Positions 63,821 to 64,000 of a stretch of 64,000 nucleotides of DNA are shown piece by piece (within the stretch, counting starts at the first letter, position 1; the number at the start of each line of letters is the position of its first letter). The notes beneath the pieces are model-generated. The model made no database searches. It was not told the origin of the DNA and saw only the letters and a program-made list of their open reading frames with translations. The stretch covers positions 1 to 64,000 of the forward strand of contig JBBQZO010000031.1 of assembly GCA_038207625.1 (NCBI GenBank). The letters are read 5' to 3'. The DNA is from JBBQZO01 sp038207625. Lineage in GTDB: Bacteria; Pseudomonadota; Gammaproteobacteria; Burkholderiales; Burkholderiaceae_D. Position numbers and translations under genes: made by a program.

Positions 63821-64000
63821 TCTTCGGTCGGCGTGGTTTCTTTGAACTTGCCGTAGCTCATCAGCTTCTGATGGCGCTGCTCGATCAGGTCCTTGGTCTT
63901 CATGCCCTGGAACTGGCGCAGCGTATCGGCCAGCGCGCGCTTGAGCAACACGGCCATCTGTTTCGGATCGCGGTGCGCGCCGCCCAGCGGTTCGTTGATG
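63817..64000 (-). CDS. accA: Acetyl-CoA carboxylase carboxyltransferase subunit alpha, 3' end (partial)
   Basis: The minus-strand frame enters at the window edge and ends with TGA at 63817-63819. The visible 60 residues include EPLGGAHRDP, LRQFQGMKTKDLIEQRHQKL (about residues 30-50 of the fragment) and the C-terminal KFKETTPTEE, characteristic of AccA. With AccD it transfers CO2 from biotin to acetyl-CoA to make malonyl-CoA. The rest is beyond the window. Confidence 0.93.
   Translation of the reverse strand, partial: INEPLGGAHRDPKQMAVLLKRALADTLRQFQGMKTKDLIEQRHQKLMSYGKFKETTPTEE

Overview
The window reads as a GC-rich betaproteobacterial chromosome segment, most like Oxalobacteraceae (Massilia, Duganella or Janthinobacterium relatives). 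This rests on protein-level recognition: the DUF3348/DUF802/OmpA/DUF2894 set typical of Burkholderiales, a cyoABCD-SURF1-RegBA respiratory block, and a SCO/formylglycine-type-enzyme pair. Most genes are housekeeping or metabolic. Clear mobile DNA is limited to two decayed IS6-type transposase remnants. GTG and TTG starts coupled to overlapping stop codons are frequent.

Layout. 1-9.7 kb: end of a sulfatase-modifying-factor-like gene with a SCO protein; a diguanylate cyclase; Hsp20; a phosphotransferase/P-loop kinase fusion; a chemotaxis adaptation group (cheY-like, cheD, cheB); an exported amino-acid-binding-like protein; a DUF6445 protein; an ACT-domain protein. 10.5-13 kb: a secreted M4 metalloprotease. 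13.3-22.1 kb: a ten-gene operon mixing type II secretion and type IV pilus parts (F, E, PilM/N/O/P-like proteins, a lipidated TPR-containing secretin, three pseudopilins). 22.2-30.4 kb: an MHS-type transporter, a cytochrome bo-type quinol oxidase operon with SURF1, and a RegB/RegA redox two-component pair, followed by a 199-bp heptanucleotide repeat.

31-34 kb: a small Cys-rich protein, a double PRC-barrel protein and a membrane acyltransferase. 34-43.7 kb: a sugar regulon: LamB porin, ROK regulator, Gfo/Idh/MocA oxidoreductase, PfkB kinase, an Frc-like ABC importer, an RbsD/FucU mutarotase and a second, paralogous ROK regulator. Three copies of one operator-like motif lie in its intergenic regions, which points to shared control. 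44-55 kb: an FMN reductase, a small exported Ala/Ser/Lys-rich protein, an SgrR-like regulator divergent from an MFS exporter, an orphan histidine kinase, a Cache-domain protein, small hypotheticals, an IS6 remnant and an OxlT-type MFS carrier.

55.3-59.9 kb holds the most interesting locus: a promoter-led operon DUF3348 - DUF802 - MotB/OmpA-like - DUF2894. The middle pair has the architecture of a MotAB/ExbBD/ZorAB-type ion-driven stator with a very long cytoplasmic tail; the two flanking proteins have no known function. It is followed by a dead IS6-type transposase, tRNA-Ser(GCU), lysC, tilS and the 3' end of accA.
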